Origin: Girardinichthys multiradiatus
Lineage: Eukaryota > Chordata > Actinopteri > Cyprinodontiformes > Goodeidae
Assembly (NCBI RefSeq): GCF_021462225.1
Contig: NC_061806.1
Coordinates: 3,281,234 to 3,345,233, forward strand
Length of the DNA: 64,000 nt
Reading direction: 5' to 3'
Shown here piece by piece: positions 10,670 through 22,185 of this stretch. A model generated the notes under the pieces. It saw nothing but the letters and a program-made list of their open reading frames with translations. It searched no databases and was not told the DNA's origin. The stretch's first letter is position 1; every line of letters starts with the position of its first letter. Made by a program: the position numbers and the translations under genes.

Positions 10670-10857
10670 AATGTTGTGTGCATTTCTATATTTTGAGCAA
10701 AACTGTGCTCTTACCCTGCTAATTGAACTTTCACACTCTGCTCTTACTGGTGCAATGTGCAATCAATGAAGACTGGCTACCAGGCTGGTCCAATTTAGCC
10801 TTGAAACCTCCCACACTAAAATGACAAGCGTTTCAGTTTCATTGTCCAACCCCTGTA
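10019..10857 (-). mobile_element. Tc1/mariner-type transposon, copy 2, 3'-truncated
   Basis: This antisense Tc1-like element keeps its 5' terminal repeat, ending GTCCAACCCCTG followed by TA (10856-10857), but is cut at 10019 in mid-transposase where it abuts Gypsy element E. The family differs from copies 1 and 3: its start is MGDIPEFKRGQIVGARLAGA. The missing half, with no second terminal repeat, shows a deletion or rearrangement at 10018/10019. Confidence 0.9.
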
Positions 10858-10863
10858 TATCTA

Positions 10864-12130
10864 TCAAGACACCTTCATGAGAATCATAAAATGGAGGCAC
10901 GTGATGTCGCCTGGTATGGCGGAGCAGAGGTCCCACCCTGGAGCCATGCCTGGGGTCGGGACACGTCGGAGAGCGCCTGGTGGCCGGGTTGCTCCTCGCA
11001 ACTCTAGACCATCCCCCAGTGGGTCCACCACCTGCAGGGGGAACCTTGAGGAACCATTGCAAAAAGGATTGGGTGGCAGATGAAGATGGAGACCTCAGCG
11101 GCCCGATCTCCAGATGCTTATGCTGGCTCTAGGGACGTGGAATGTCACCTCAATGGGGGGAAGGAGCCTGAGCTTGTGTGGGAGGTCGAGAGATATTGAC
11201 TAGAAATAGTCAGGCTCGCCTCCATGCACAACGTGGGCTCTGGAACCCATCTCCTTGAGAGGGGCTGAAATCTCTTCTACTCTGGAGTGGCCCACGGGGA
11301 GAGGCGGCGGGGTGGGGTGGGTTTGCTTGTTGCCCTCCAGCTTAGCCGTCTCATGTTGGGGTTTACCCCAGTGGATGAGAGGGTTGCTTTCCTGTGCCTT
11401 CGGGTTGGGGGACAGGTCTCTGACTGTCGTTTCGGCCTACGGGCACCTCAAGAGGGGGAAGCAGTGCTTCGCCAACACTGTTTACATTGGGGGTGGGAAG
11501 CTGCTGACCTTGACTGGGGACATTATTGGGCAGTGGAAGGAGTACTTCGAGGATCTCCTCAATCCTGCCATCACGCATTCCCTGGTGGAAGCAGAGGCTG
11601 GAGACTTGGGGTTAGACTCTTTCATCACCCAGGCTGAAGTCTCCGAGGTGGTTAAAAAGCTCCATGGTGGCAGGGCTTCGGTCATGACCGAAAGAACGAG
11701 ATCCCGGATACAAGCGGCTGAAATGAGCATCCTCCGTAGGGTGGCCGGGCACTCCCATAGAGATAGGGTGAGGGGCTCGGCCATCCGAGAGGAGCTCAGA
11801 GTAGAGCCGCTGCTCCTCTACATCGAGAGAAACCAGTTGAGGTGGCTCGGGCATCTATAGGGGATGCCTCCGGGACGCCTTCCTCAGGAGGTGTTCCAGG
11901 CACGTCCCACCGGGAGGAGGCCCAGGGGACGGCCCAGGACACGCTGGAGGGACTATGTCTCTCGGCTGGCCTGGGAACGCCTTGGGCTCCCCCTGGAGGA
12001 GCTGGAGGAGGTGTCTGGGGAGAGGGACGTCTGGGTGTCTCTGCTGAGTCTGCTGCCCGAGTCTGCTGTCCGCAACCCGGTCCCGGACAAAGCGGAAGAC
12101 AACGAGTATGAGTACAACGACGAGTATGAG
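10864..12130 (+). mobile_element. Rex3 retrotransposon, copy 2, internally deleted
   Basis: It begins inside the Rex3 5' region (equivalent to about 5613 of copy 1) and ends with the Rex3 3' end and a short ACGAGTATGAGT-type tail. Two large internal deletions are visible against copy 1. The first joins the endonuclease N-terminus (copy 1 about 6230) to about 7095. The second joins about 7330 to about 8370, removing the whole RT catalytic core. The remaining length is about 1.27 kb. It could only have moved, if at all, using another copy's proteins. Confidence 0.92.
11255..12089 (+). pseudogene. Rex3 copy 2: remnant polyprotein
   Basis: The open segment 11255-11860 mixes joined parts. Endonuclease-region text leads into [12 protein letters not shown] (linker), AEVSEVVKKLHGGRA (RT entry), then directly MTERTRSRIQAAEMS, VAGHSHRDRVRG and LRWLGHL (C-terminal region). 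The final piece (11864-12089) reads MPPGRLPQEVFQARPTGRRP and the usual Rex3 C-terminus after an in-frame stop at about 11860. All RT catalytic motifs are missing. Confidence 0.88.
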
Positions 12131-12272
12131 TACGACTATCTATATAGAGATGTATATCTATATAGAGATATATCTATATATATAGCTACATATATATGTA
12201 TATTTATATATATATGCATTTTTATATATCTTTATATATATAAATAGATATATATTTATGTGTGTATATATG
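12131..12272. repeat. TA-rich low-complexity tract
   Basis: Degenerate TATATAGA/TATCTATA repeats follow directly on the tail of Rex3 copy 2 and run into Tc1 copy 3. AT-rich tracts of this kind are favoured by TA-targeting transposons. Confidence 0.9.
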
Positions 12273-13895
12273 CAGTGCCTTGCGAAAGTACTTGGGCCCC
12301 TTGAACTGGTCAACCTCTTGCGACATTTCAGGCTTCAAACATAAAGATATAAAATTCTAATTTTTTGTGAAGAATCAATAACAAGTGCGACACAAACGTG
12401 AAGTGGAATGAAATTTATTGGATGTGTCAAACTTTTTTAACAAATAAAAAACTGAAAAGTGGGGCGTGCAATATTATTCGGCCCCCTTGCGTTAATACTT
12501 TGTAGCGCCACCCTTTGCTGCAATTACAGCTGCAAGTCGCTTGGGGTTTGTCTCTATCAGTTTTGCACATCGAGAGACTGAAATTCTTGCCCATTCTTCC
12601 TTGCAAAACAGCTCGAGCTCAGTGAGGTTGGATGGAAAGCGTTCATGAACAGCAGTCTTCAGCTCTTTCCACAGATTCTCGATTGGATTCAGGTCTGGAC
12701 TTTGACTTGGCCATTCCAACACCTGGATACGTTTATTTGTGAACCATTCCATTATAGATTTGGCTTTATGTTTTGGATCATTGTCTTGTTGGAAGATAAA
12801 TCTCCGTCCCAGTCTCAGATCTCTTGCAGACTCCAACGGGTTTTCTTCAAGAATGGTCCGGTATTTGGCCCCATCCATCTTCCTATCAATTTTGACCATC
12901 TTCCCTGTCCCTGCTGATGAAAAGCAGGCCCAAACCATGATGCTGCCACCACCATGTTTGACAGTGGGGATGGTGTGTTCAGGGTGATGAGCTGTGTTGT
13001 TTTTACGCCAAACATATTGTTTTGCATTGTGACCAAACAGTTCGATTTTGGTTTCATCTGACCAGAGCACCTTCTTCCACTGGTGTGTCTCCCAGGTAGT
13101 TTGTGGCAAACTTTAAACGAGACTTTTTATGAATATCTTTGATAAATGGCTTTCTTCTTGCCACTCTTCCATAAAGGCCAGATTTGTGCAGTGTACGACT
13201 GATTGTTGTCCTATTGACATACTCTCTCACCTCAGGTGTAGATCTCTGCAGTTCATCCAGAGTGATCATGGGCCTCTTGGCTGCATCTCTGATCAGTCTT
13301 CTCCTTGTTCAAGATGAAAGTTTAGAGGGACGGCCAGTTCTTGGTAGATTTGCAGTGGTCTGATACTCCTTCCATTTCAATATGATTGCTTGCACAGTGC
13401 TCCTTGGGATGTTGAAAGCTTGGGAAATCTTTTTGTATCCACATCCGGCTTTAAATTTCTCCACAACAATCTCGGACCTGCCTGGTGTGTTCCTTGGTCT
13501 TCATGATGCTCTCTGCGCTTTGAACAGAACCCTGAGACTATCACAGAGCAGGTGCATTTATATGGAGACTTGATTACACACAGGTGGATTCTATTTATCA
13601 TCATCAGTCATTTGGGACAACATTGGATCATTCAGAAATCCTCACTGAACTTCTGGAGTGAGTTTGCTGCACTGAAAGTAAAGGGACCAAAAAATATTGC
13701 ACGCCCCACTTTTCAGTTTTTTATTTGTTAAAAAAGTTTGACACATCCAATGAATTTCATTCCACTTCACGATTGTGTCCCACTTGTTGTTGATTCTTCA
13801 CAATAAATTAGAATTTTATATCTTTATGTTTGAACCCTGAAATGTGGCAAGAGGTTGACCAGTTCAAGGGGGCCAAGTACTTTCACAGGGCACTG
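12273..13895 (-). mobile_element. Tc1/mariner-type transposon, copy 3, with both long terminal inverted repeats
   Basis: Both ends are present: CAGTGCC at 12273 and GGCACTG ending at 13895. The inverted repeats are about 215 bp (12273-12487 and 13676-13895), share long identical runs and include the AAAAGTGGGGCGTGCAATAT word at each inner edge. Right of the element is TA (the normal Tc1 target); left is TG, so one duplication base has changed. Of the Tc1-type copies in this window it is the best preserved. Confidence 0.95.
12492..13504 (-). pseudogene. Tc1-like transposase (DD34E), frameshifted
   Basis: The natural start is ATG at 13504 (MKTKEHTRQV). The frame slips within about 10 codons, again around 13270 and near 13090, after which 205 codons are open to the natural stop at 12492. 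The catalytic half is intact in sequence: LWSDETKIEL (first Asp), GGGSIMVWACFS, FQQDNDPKHKA (second Asp) and [14 protein letters not shown] (Glu, giving the DD34E spacing). The middle DNA-binding part (LDELQRS...ISRTLHKSGLYGRVARRKP) reads in a different frame (13054-13269). Length matches the roughly 340-residue family norm, but the frameshifts disable it. Confidence 0.93.
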
Positions 13896-14269
13896 TATAT
13901 ATAATATATTTTAAAGTTTGAACTCACAGAATAAGCATTGATCACATAAAGAAATGGATGTGCAAAAAGGAAGAGAAAGCCTAAAAACCAGCTAAAATCT
14001 ATCATTAGAAATGATTCCTGTTGCAATGTATAAATTATTATGAGCTGGATATTAATAACCGATGGTTTATCAAATACTTTCTCATTACCACGGTGTATGG
14101 TAACAGAGTGATATGACTATTAAAAGCAAAGAGGCCATCACAAAAAGTCTTATGGTTCAGGAAGACCAGGAAATGACATATTAAGTTTTTCCCAAATAAA
14201 CCCTAACTAATTTACTTGACCCTAATAGTCTCTATGCACAAATACTGTGCAAGACTCCACAGCTAAAGA
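13896..14269. other. Unique sequence, nothing recognised
   Basis: AT-rich DNA between Tc1 copy 3 and a Tc1 fossil. Part of it may belong to the fossil's terminal region, but I cannot show this. Confidence 0.4.
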
Positions 14270-14870
14270 CATTGAACGTTATTTGTTGAAGATTTGGACA
14301 AGCCAAAGAATTAATGGGAGAATATAGTCTGGTCAGATGATGCCAAACTAAACTCTTGGATACTGATTCTCACATCGTGTTTGGAGGGACGATGGTTCTT
14401 CACATACCCCAAAAACACTAAGTGAAAATTAATGTTGGGTGGTAACATGGTGTGGGCTGTTCTACAGCATGTTTTACTGACATACTTCACATAACTGAAG
14501 AAGAATGAATGGAGAAAAGTACCAGGACATGTTTAATAAAAATCTGTAGATGAAACGAGTTTAGATTTCCGAGCAAGACAATGGTCCCAAACACACACCA
14601 AAGGAAATTCTTACTTGGATTTAGAAAAAGTGCTAGAACAGCTCCATTAAGCTTGTATCCATGTGAAAACCACTGGCAAGAACTGAAGGTCAGACTGCAA
14701 AGAAAGGACCCCAGAACTCTTAAGATTTGAAGACAGTTGTGGGGAGGAATGAGTTCGAATCACACCAGATCAATGCATACAGGAGACATCTTAAAGTTGT
14801 CATCACCTAGAAAGGTTTTTCCACTAAAGTAGGTCAAATTCTTAGTCCCTTCACTACATTCCACTTCATT
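14270..14870 (+). pseudogene. Ancient Tc1-like transposase fossil
   Basis: Sense-strand sequence, read across many frameshifts, shows the Tc1 order of motifs: a TGGTCAGATGATGCCAAACT segment (W-S-D-D-A-K-L, the first Asp region), ATGGAGAAAAGTACCAGG, GAGCAAGACAATGGTCCCAA (QDNGPKH-like, second Asp) and CACTGGCAAGAACTGAAGG (HWQELK, the Glu region, with the Glu altered). It is much more decayed than copies 1-3, so it belongs to an older wave. Confidence 0.6.
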
Positions 14871-16870
14871 ACACATAACTTAGTTGTCAGATAAATTTGT
14901 GTTATTTCTTTATATGTGTGGATGACTTGGGTTGTTGCTTGCATCTGGTATGATTTTTATGTAAATGGCCTCACTAATAATGTGTAAACTAAGAAAACCG
15001 TTGAGGTGCTGAATAGTTATTTTACCAATTCCTTATACATTGTAAACAGGTAATATAAATATTTTAGTGTTGAAAGGTCTGAATTAAGTCTGTTCTCATT
15101 TCTTCTCACATAGTCTGACCCTTTATGCAACTGTTGGACTGACCACCACTGGCTATCTGAGAGCATTTTTCTCCACTTCTGATCCCTCATCATGATGAAT
15201 CTTTTGCTGGAATCTGTTGAATGACAACTTCAGCAAAACAACAGCAACTGTACAGTAACCTTAATGTGGACTAATGTTCAGTGTGTTGACCCAGACACTT
15301 TTCAAAAATGTATTTGCCATTATTAATACATGTAGTTTGCATTAAAATGCCAAGTATGTGTGTTAATTACAAAATGGTTTTGGAATGGTGTAGAATTTAG
15401 ATTTTTGCCCCATCTTAACAATATGCAATAGGTATGAATAATTCTGGACATGCTCTTTTACATAAGTTGTAAATCAAACATAGAAACTGATTCTTTTTGC
15501 TGCTGAAATGTCTTGTACATTTTAGTTTCATATTTTGATACATATATATGTTTTGCAGCCAGAAGAATTTTATAGGTCAAGTAAAGTGTACTTTAAATCT
15601 TATTCTACCAGTGGCATGAATAATTTGGGGCTTAGCTGTAGTGGGTAGTCAGTTTGAGGCTTTGTTTTGGTTTAAATCACATAGAATCATAACAATTCTT
15701 AAGTTTTTGGTTATTGAGTCTTTATTTCTCAGATTTGTTCCTGTTACCTTAAGATGAACTCAAATGTGACCAATGGCTGGTGAATAGTGTGGTCAACAGA
15801 TGACATTTTGGCAACTGAAAAATGCGAACTAGCTTTTGCTCCAAAATAATGCATAATTCAATAAAGAAGCATAAACCTTTGAGTCATATTAGGTAGGTGG
15901 AAATCTACTTTATAACTAGCTTCACCTGATTTTCTGTTTATCTAAAGTAAAGAAGATTTGAGTAGTTTGTACCTTAGGTAAGAAATTTCTCTACTGATAA
16001 GGCCATGAATGCCCACCTTCAATAACCAAAACTATCCCTTTTAGTTCCCATTTGCCAATTAAAAACTTCTTGTACAAACCTCTCTTGAGACCAGATGTGT
16101 ATAGATAAAATCAGTTTTGGGGCTGCAACAGTGAAGCCACAATCACCTCTACTGCTGGTTGTTTGACTCCAAAAAATTTGATTACGAAGTGTACCAGAGT
16201 CACATCCTCTGCCTAAAGGATATGAAGGTCACTGACTTCTATGCATAGTAGGTTAGTCAAGTCTTTAAGATCCTGGACCCCTGATTCCTGAAGATCCTTA
16301 AAGTGCCTGAGCACGGCTGGGGTCAATATGCATAAATGATACCACACCACCAGGAAACAGAACCAGCACAACCAGCACATCCGGATTTTCAAAATAGAAA
16401 AGAGAGAAGGGGGAAGAAAGGGGGAAGAAAAGAGGGGATTTAGTGAGTTCGATTCCACCTGTGAGCATGTTGTTTATAGAAAATATTTATAACAATTAAA
16501 GTGTCCCTGTTGTTAAAGTGTACCTTAATTATCTCGTTCATGAATGAATATACTGGATACACGAACAGTAATTCATTCGTACTTAACTTAGTGCATATGA
16601 TCGATGATTGTAGGACACTCTTGGATCCAGTTTTAAGAGTATATGTCTGTTTGCCTGCAAAGAGACATTAGCGCGCTGTATCTCTCTGTCCGGACCCCTT
16701 GGAGGAACCCGCGTAGAAGAGATTGATCCATTGGAAAGGGGGTGCTTTTATACAGACAGTGGCATCATGGGAAGTACCCCCTTCCCTGGCTCTGCTGGAA
16801 GTTGGTTAATGCAATTTATTTTGAAAGTCCCAGAAAAGTGCATACCGGACTTTCATGTTGTAACCATGGC
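14871..16870. other. Unique AT-rich sequence, no gene seen
   Basis: No open frame over 81 codons and no recognised repeat. A purine-rich patch (16390-16440) explains the serine/proline-rich antisense frame there. 16690-16860 may be upstream sequence of the LINE that follows, but I cannot identify it. Confidence 0.5.
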
Positions 16871-16892
16871 TGTGGTCCCAATATCATCAAAT

Positions 16893-17470
16893 TCCAGGAG
16901 GCATTGTATTGATGGATGCAGAAAAAGCATTTGATTGCATTGAACGGGAGTATGTTAGAAGTGTTAAGAAGATTTGTCCTTCAGTCTCATTTAATTGGCT
17001 GTGTACAGCTGTTGTATAAAATGCCTATGGCCTCTGTTGTGACCATTTGAGTTAACTAGGGGCACAGCTCAGGGGAGCCCGCTATCGCGCTTGTTGTTTT
17101 CTTATTTCTAAAGGCTCTATATAGGCTATAGAGCCTTTAGGAATAGCTGTGCAACAAACTCCAAGCATTAAAGGAATGACGATAGGATCCATACAACATA
17201 AAATTCTGCTTTAAGCAGATGACATTCTTCTAACTGTAACCAACTCAATACCAGCATTAATTAAGTGTGCTAACGAATTCACACAGATTTCCGGGTATAA
17301 GGTTAACTTTTCTAAGTCCGAAATTATGCCCGTGGCCATCATAAAAAACCATGAGCCTGACTTTGTGAAACCATTCAGATGGGCCCCAGAGGGACTCACA
17401 TATTTGGGTGTTAAAGTTATGCCTATAGGATCAGCCAACTTTATGTGGAAAATGTTCATCCATTAATTAA
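16893..17470 (+). pseudogene. L1-type LINE: reverse transcriptase remnant
   Basis: The motif order is clear though the frames change. MDAEKAFDCIERE at 16911-16950 (first catalytic Asp region), GTAQGSPLS at 17060-17086, ADDILLTV at 17215-17238 (the catalytic ADD), then GYKVNFSKSEIMP and WAPEGLTYLGV to about 17410. This is the L1/Tx1 form (DAEKAFD, GTRQG-like, YADDxLL) and differs from the RTE form of Rex3. A 15-bp inverted repeat (17106-17143) distorts the region between two motifs. Confidence 0.82.
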
Positions 17471-17809
17471 ACATGTAAATGAGAAAACAGCTAGTTGGAT
17501 AAAGCTTCCCATATTTTTCCTGGGCAGGATTAACTTAATCAAAATGATAATACTCACTAAAATAACATATCCTATGCTCTATGCTCTTCTTAATTCTAAA
17601 AAGGAACCATCTTAAGGACATTAATAAGGCTATCTCTGGCTTTATCTGGGCTGGTCAAAAACCTAAAATTAAATTAGATATCCTACAACTCTCTAAACAG
17701 CAGGGGGATGGGGTCCACCTAATGTAGCACATTATATAACGTAAATGCAAGCTAAAATTATTTCAGTGCGGGCTGGCCGACAAAGCTATCATGGTATGAG
17801 ATAGAGACA

Positions 17810-18583
17810 GTGCTATGTAAACCCTTCTCCCCAGTAAATATTCTGGACAAAAGTAGACAAGAATTGCCAGTTATGACCAGGGAAAACTTTGTGATTACAA
17901 ATATTATTAAATCTTGGCAGTATTTAAAAAAACTATTTGGGGCACAATATACGCTCTGCTGTCTTACATCACTTGTAAATGATCCAGAAGTATCAGTATG
18001 GGACACTGGAGCCAAATTAAAAAAATGGGAGGAATCAGGAATTTATAGTGTTTATGACCTCTGGGATAAAGGGAAATTTAAATCATTTGAAACCGTAAAA
18101 ACGCAATATAATTTACCCAGAACTGAATTCTATAACTACCTTCAGGTCAGACACTATGTATACTCTGAAATGAATAAGCTTAGCCTTCCTGAAGACTTTA
18201 ACTTAGTCGAGAAGGTACTTTTGGACAGCCAGAATCAAAACCACTTTGTCGCTAAGATTTACTCAACCCTACAACATCTTACTGATGAGAAGTTATCAAG
18301 TTTAAGATTGTCTTGGGAAACACTTCTGAAAACAACAATTGACCCCAATGAACGGGAATATATTATTTTAATGCCTTCCAAGATATCAATATGTAACAGA
18401 TATAAGGAGATGCAGTATGATATCTTACATAAAGTTTATATATCTCCATACATATACAGTGAATATACAACAGGGGCCCCTGCAAACTACTTAAAGTGCA
18501 AAGTACCCAAAGGAACTGCAATACACTGTCTCTGGGAATGTGAGAAGATTCAACAGTTTTGGGAGGCCGTGTTAAAAGCCTGA
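17810..18583 (+). pseudogene. L1-type LINE: C-terminal domain
   Basis: 257 codons are open. The segment has alternating hydrophobic and charged helices and ends with NYLKCKVPKGTAIHCLWECE. The H-C-x(3)-C arrangement is the CCHC-like motif at the C-terminus of L1-superfamily ORF2, and KIQQFWEAV is the usual next block. The upstream part (17480-17760) continues to the RT with frameshifts (LPIFFLGRINLIKMI, FIWAGQKPKI). No other function is likely. Confidence 0.8.
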
Positions 18584-18795
18584 TCCATTATTGTGTCTGC
18601 TGGAACTTTTACCTGATTCATTAAAAAGGTATAAGGACACAATAAACTTTCTCCTCATGGTGGCAAGGAAACCAGAGATGATGAAGTGGTGGGTGATGAG
18701 CCCCCATCACTTTTATTGTGGAAAAATATCACCTCGGATACAATCATTTTGGAAAAGCTGAGATTCTCTGTCCATGGACAATGTCATCTGTTTAA

Positions 18796-19547
18796 GGGTG
18801 TATTCACACCAGGAAAGTCCTTTGGTCCGCTTGTTTGGTCCGGACCAAAAGCGAACTTTATTTTTTTCATTTGGTGCGGTTTGTTTTCACATTGTACTTT
18901 TTGCAAGTGAACTATTACTTGTAAACAAAGCCACGCGGGTGACGATCATGGCTCCCATTGGACAGAATGATGGGGGCGGGACAGAGCACAGACCCGGAAA
19001 TTGAGGAAAACAGCTGTAGACGTGCTGCGTGCAGCACCTCTGTTCTGCATATTTATGCCATTATTACAGCTGCAATATTATTGTGAGGGTGAAGAGCAGC
19101 TCATTCAGCACAGACTTTGAGACGTTCCATTTATAATGTTGGAACCCCATCAGAGAATGCGTGCTGAACACCGACGTTCTCTACGTGCCTTGTCCCACAA
19201 CAAGCCAGTAGCGTTGCTAAGCAACACACAGCTTATCATGTATGATTACCTTACAACACACACCTTTGCTACCGGCTACGGTGGCTTTTTATGCCCAAAG
19301 AAACGTACGCTTTTTGTAGTTGGTTCGGATCGGGGCCGGTTTGTATTCAGACCATAAGCGAACCGCACTAGAGTCTGTTTGGAAGCGGACCGAGACCACC
19401 TCAAAAAGTGGGTCTCTGTCCGGTTGTTTGGTCCGGACCAGGGTTCGCTTGAGTGTATTCACACCTGCACAGAAGGTCCGGACCAAGGGGGGAAACGAAC
19501 TCTGGTCCATTTAAAGCGGACCAAAAGTGGCAAGTGTGAATACACCC
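18796..19547. mobile_element. Harbinger-type MITE with TAA target duplication
   Basis: Terminal inverted repeats GGGTGTATTCACAC (18796-18809) and GTGTGAATACACCC (19534-19547) are flanked on both sides by TAA (18793-18795 and 19548-19550). A three-base TWA-type duplication is characteristic of PIF/Harbinger. Subterminal repeats of TTTGGTCCG/CGGACCAAA type occur in both halves. There is no transposase, so it would have been moved in trans. Length is 752 bp. Confidence 0.92.
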
Positions 19548-19769
19548 TAAAACAAAGTTTGGCATGGTGCCGAAATGAATGCAGATAAAAGCGAAATGAT
19601 CTGTAGAATGATAATGCAGAAGGACTCGTGAGTGACTGTATGTTTTCTTGAGTTTGTGTGCCACTGTCAAGGATCTGTGTCTTTTTATTAATTGTACAAG
19701 TTGGACTGTTATACTTAAAAAGTTTAAATAAAATTATTTTAAAAAAATCTATATATGCTTTATTTCAAT

Positions 19770-20512
19770 AGATCAATTCAATTCAAAAATATTTCATTAA
19801 TCACAAATTCAAATGTTGTTGTAGCTCATATTATGAAGGTTTCCTCAAAGAGCCGTTGTAGATGCTGATGGCCTAGGGCAGGAAGGATCTCCTGCAGTGG
19901 TCCATCTTACAGCAGATCTGAAGAAGCCTCTGACCGAAGACCCTCTGTTGTTGTACAACAGTCTCATGAAGAGGATGCTCAGAGTTCTCCATAATGTTCC
20001 TCATTTTATGAAGAATCCTTCTTTACACAATGATCTCCAGAGGTTCAAGAGGAGTTTTCAAAACAGAGCCAGTCTTCTCCAGCAGATGATGGCAGAAGAG
20101 ATCACACGCTCCACAACAGACTTATAAAAGATATGCAGCATCTTGCTGGAAACATTGAGGGGCCTAAGCTTCCTCAAGAAATACAGTCTGCTCTGTCTCT
20201 TCTTGTAGATGGCTTCACAGTTGCATCTCCACTCTAGTCTGTTGTCCAGGTGAACACCGAGGTATTTATACTACACCACCTCCACTTCTTCTCCCATGAT
20301 GGAAATAGTGTTTGACCCTTTCCTGTGTCTCTTAAAATCTACAATCATCTCCTTTGTTTTATTCACGTTCAAGATGAGATGATTGTTTCCACACCATGCC
20401 ACAAAGTGTTCCACCAGCTCCCTGTACTCAGCTTCTTGTCCATCTCTGATCCAGCCCACAACGGCAGAATCATCTGAGTATTTCAGCAGATGACAGGAGT
20501 CTGTCTTGTACT
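19770..20512 (-). mobile_element. Rex1/Babar-like LINE, 3' fragment
   Basis: Antisense to the window. From 20512 down to about 19770 it reads as the last part of a LINE ORF and its short 3' end. The best segment (20459-20271) gives WCGNNHLILNVNKTKEMIVD and SNTISIMGEEVEV, the palm/thumb block after the YxDD motif. Further left in shifted frames are KKRQSRLYFLRKLR-type residues and a stretch equivalent to the C-terminal helices. The vocabulary fits fish Rex1 within the CR1/L2/Rex1 group. The catalytic core is missing because the copy is 5'-truncated. Confidence 0.8.
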
Positions 20513-21795
20513 GGTCGTCTGATGATAATTAAGACCATTTTCTACAATCCACAACCTTGTATATTGTAAGTAAATGTTCTGAGGAAACATTCCTCGTGCT
20601 TCTTGTCCCTCACCATCAAATTCAGTTGGCTCACTATTGCTTCAAGAAAAATCATTTGAACCGCCTAGTGTCTTCCAGATAAGGTTTATGTTTATCACAG
20701 ATGGTTTAGATTTTATTGTTTGGAAACAATTTTTCTTGAAACTACTGTAAACAAACTAAAACAAAATTTTATTCCGAATATTTAAACATTATTGGACAGC
20801 TACAGTTTTACCATGTAGCTGCACTGGATGATCATTCATTTCCTTTGCTCTAAATGTTTGTCCTCTGTGTTATTCTTTTCACTGGAGATCAGAATTTCCA
20901 CACTAAAATTATTATTTTCTACTTAGAAGTCCACGTCGTTTTTCCACAATATTCCTAAAAGACTTCTTCAGCTGACACATTCTGATCTCACCCCGTTCCT
21001 CAAACCATTTTTCCTATTGGCATTCCTGTTGATTTTGTTACCCATTATTGGAAGGGATCTGCCAAACACACTCTGGCTGTCAGACATTGTTCAGCAGAAA
21101 ATGTTCAACACATTTCAAGGGGAGGCTTTGGCTCAGATGGGAGTGGCTGTCAGAAGGCTGTGAGTTCAATTCAACAGATGGCTGTAAATTCATGTTAGAA
21201 CAACCTTAAATTAGTTTACCTGATGAATGGTTGTTGTATTTTCTCTTTGAATAGGCCAAGAAAAGGCCATATCAGGCGAAATTATTTGTTTTTAGAAGCT
21301 CATCAATATTTTTTACTGCAGATCAAGCTACTTATTTATATTTTCCATCCTCTTCATGCACAAGCAGCCAAAAGTTGTATTATTTTAACTACTAATCAGT
21401 CTGGATTTGGTAGTGTGAACAGAATGTTAGTCTTTGTCAGATTATTTGGATGTAGCACTTGGAGCAAGACTGCTCTTGTCTATGTTTAGGGTCTGATTTT
21501 CTTAGATTTCTCAGATAGATATCATAAAATATATTTGCAGTTTCATTTCCTCTGTTCACCTTTCATTTGCTTATATCTGTTAAGAGATCAACAGCTTATA
21601 TGTAAAAGGTTTCAGACTCCACCAACTACTAAAAAGTTCAAAAACAGCAGAATCGTACAGAATTAATACTGATTATGCCGAATTGTATGTATCCGTTCTG
21701 GGTGCTTAAATATTTTTGTCAGTGAGTTTATTAACCTTATAAAGAAAATGTGGTAATATTTTTGCATTGGGTTTCTTTTGTTGTAACATAAAACA
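20513..21795. other. Unique sequence, no gene seen
   Basis: AT-rich DNA with no recognised repeat or coding motif. Confidence 0.5.
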
Positions 21796-21862
21796 TTCAA
21801 TTCAGTTTAGTTAATTTATATAGAACCAATTCACAACACGTCTTCTCAAAGCACATACATGT
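21796..21862 (-). repeat. L2-type LINE 3' tail fragment
   Basis: CATTCAATTCAGTTTAGTTA and the following AACCAATTCACAACACGTC are the reverse complement of the end of the LINE at 24425-25960. Only the last ~65 bp are present, a common product of severe 5' truncation. Confidence 0.75.
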
Positions 21863-22185
21863 TTTTTATTTTCATATATGGAGTTGACATGTTAACAAGC
21901 TCATTAGGCCTATTTTAGAGCAGAAAACATGAACTGAAACAGTTTACCAAGTGCAGGTGTATCAAGCAGGGCAGCATTCCAATTCTGCTGTGCAAATTAC
22001 ATTCAGAAGGAGATGCATCCTTCAGTAATAGGTTTAACTGAGTTTTATGCATTAATTATACTACTGTCTTCCAGAAATAATCTGCTTTTTGCACATACTG
22101 ATTGTAAAGCACTGACAGTCATTTTCTTTGCTATTTGTGTGTTTCATCACACTCACTTGCTGTGTGACAGCCTCTGAGTGTGTGC
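21863..22185. other. Unique sequence, nothing recognised
   Basis: No feature was recognised between the LINE tail and the GC-balanced block that follows. Confidence 0.45.

Larger units (their letters stand above)
16875..19760 (+). mobile_element. L1/Tx1-type LINE, 5'-truncated, interrupted by a MITE
   Basis: A decayed non-LTR element of the L1 superfamily. RT motifs are at 16914-17235, a long open C-terminal segment at 17810-18583, and a 3' end in AT/A-rich sequence near 19740. A 752-bp MITE (18796-19547) lies in the C-terminal region. On either side of it the sequence (GTCCATGGACAATGTCATCTG before, GGCATGGTGCCGAAATGAATG after) continues the LINE. Many stops and frameshifts in the RT part show long decay. 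Confidence 0.82.

Noticed and set aside
19136..19670. Overlapping frames around 19.1-19.7 kb
   Set aside because: They lie in the Harbinger-type MITE and its inverted repeats and are non-coding.
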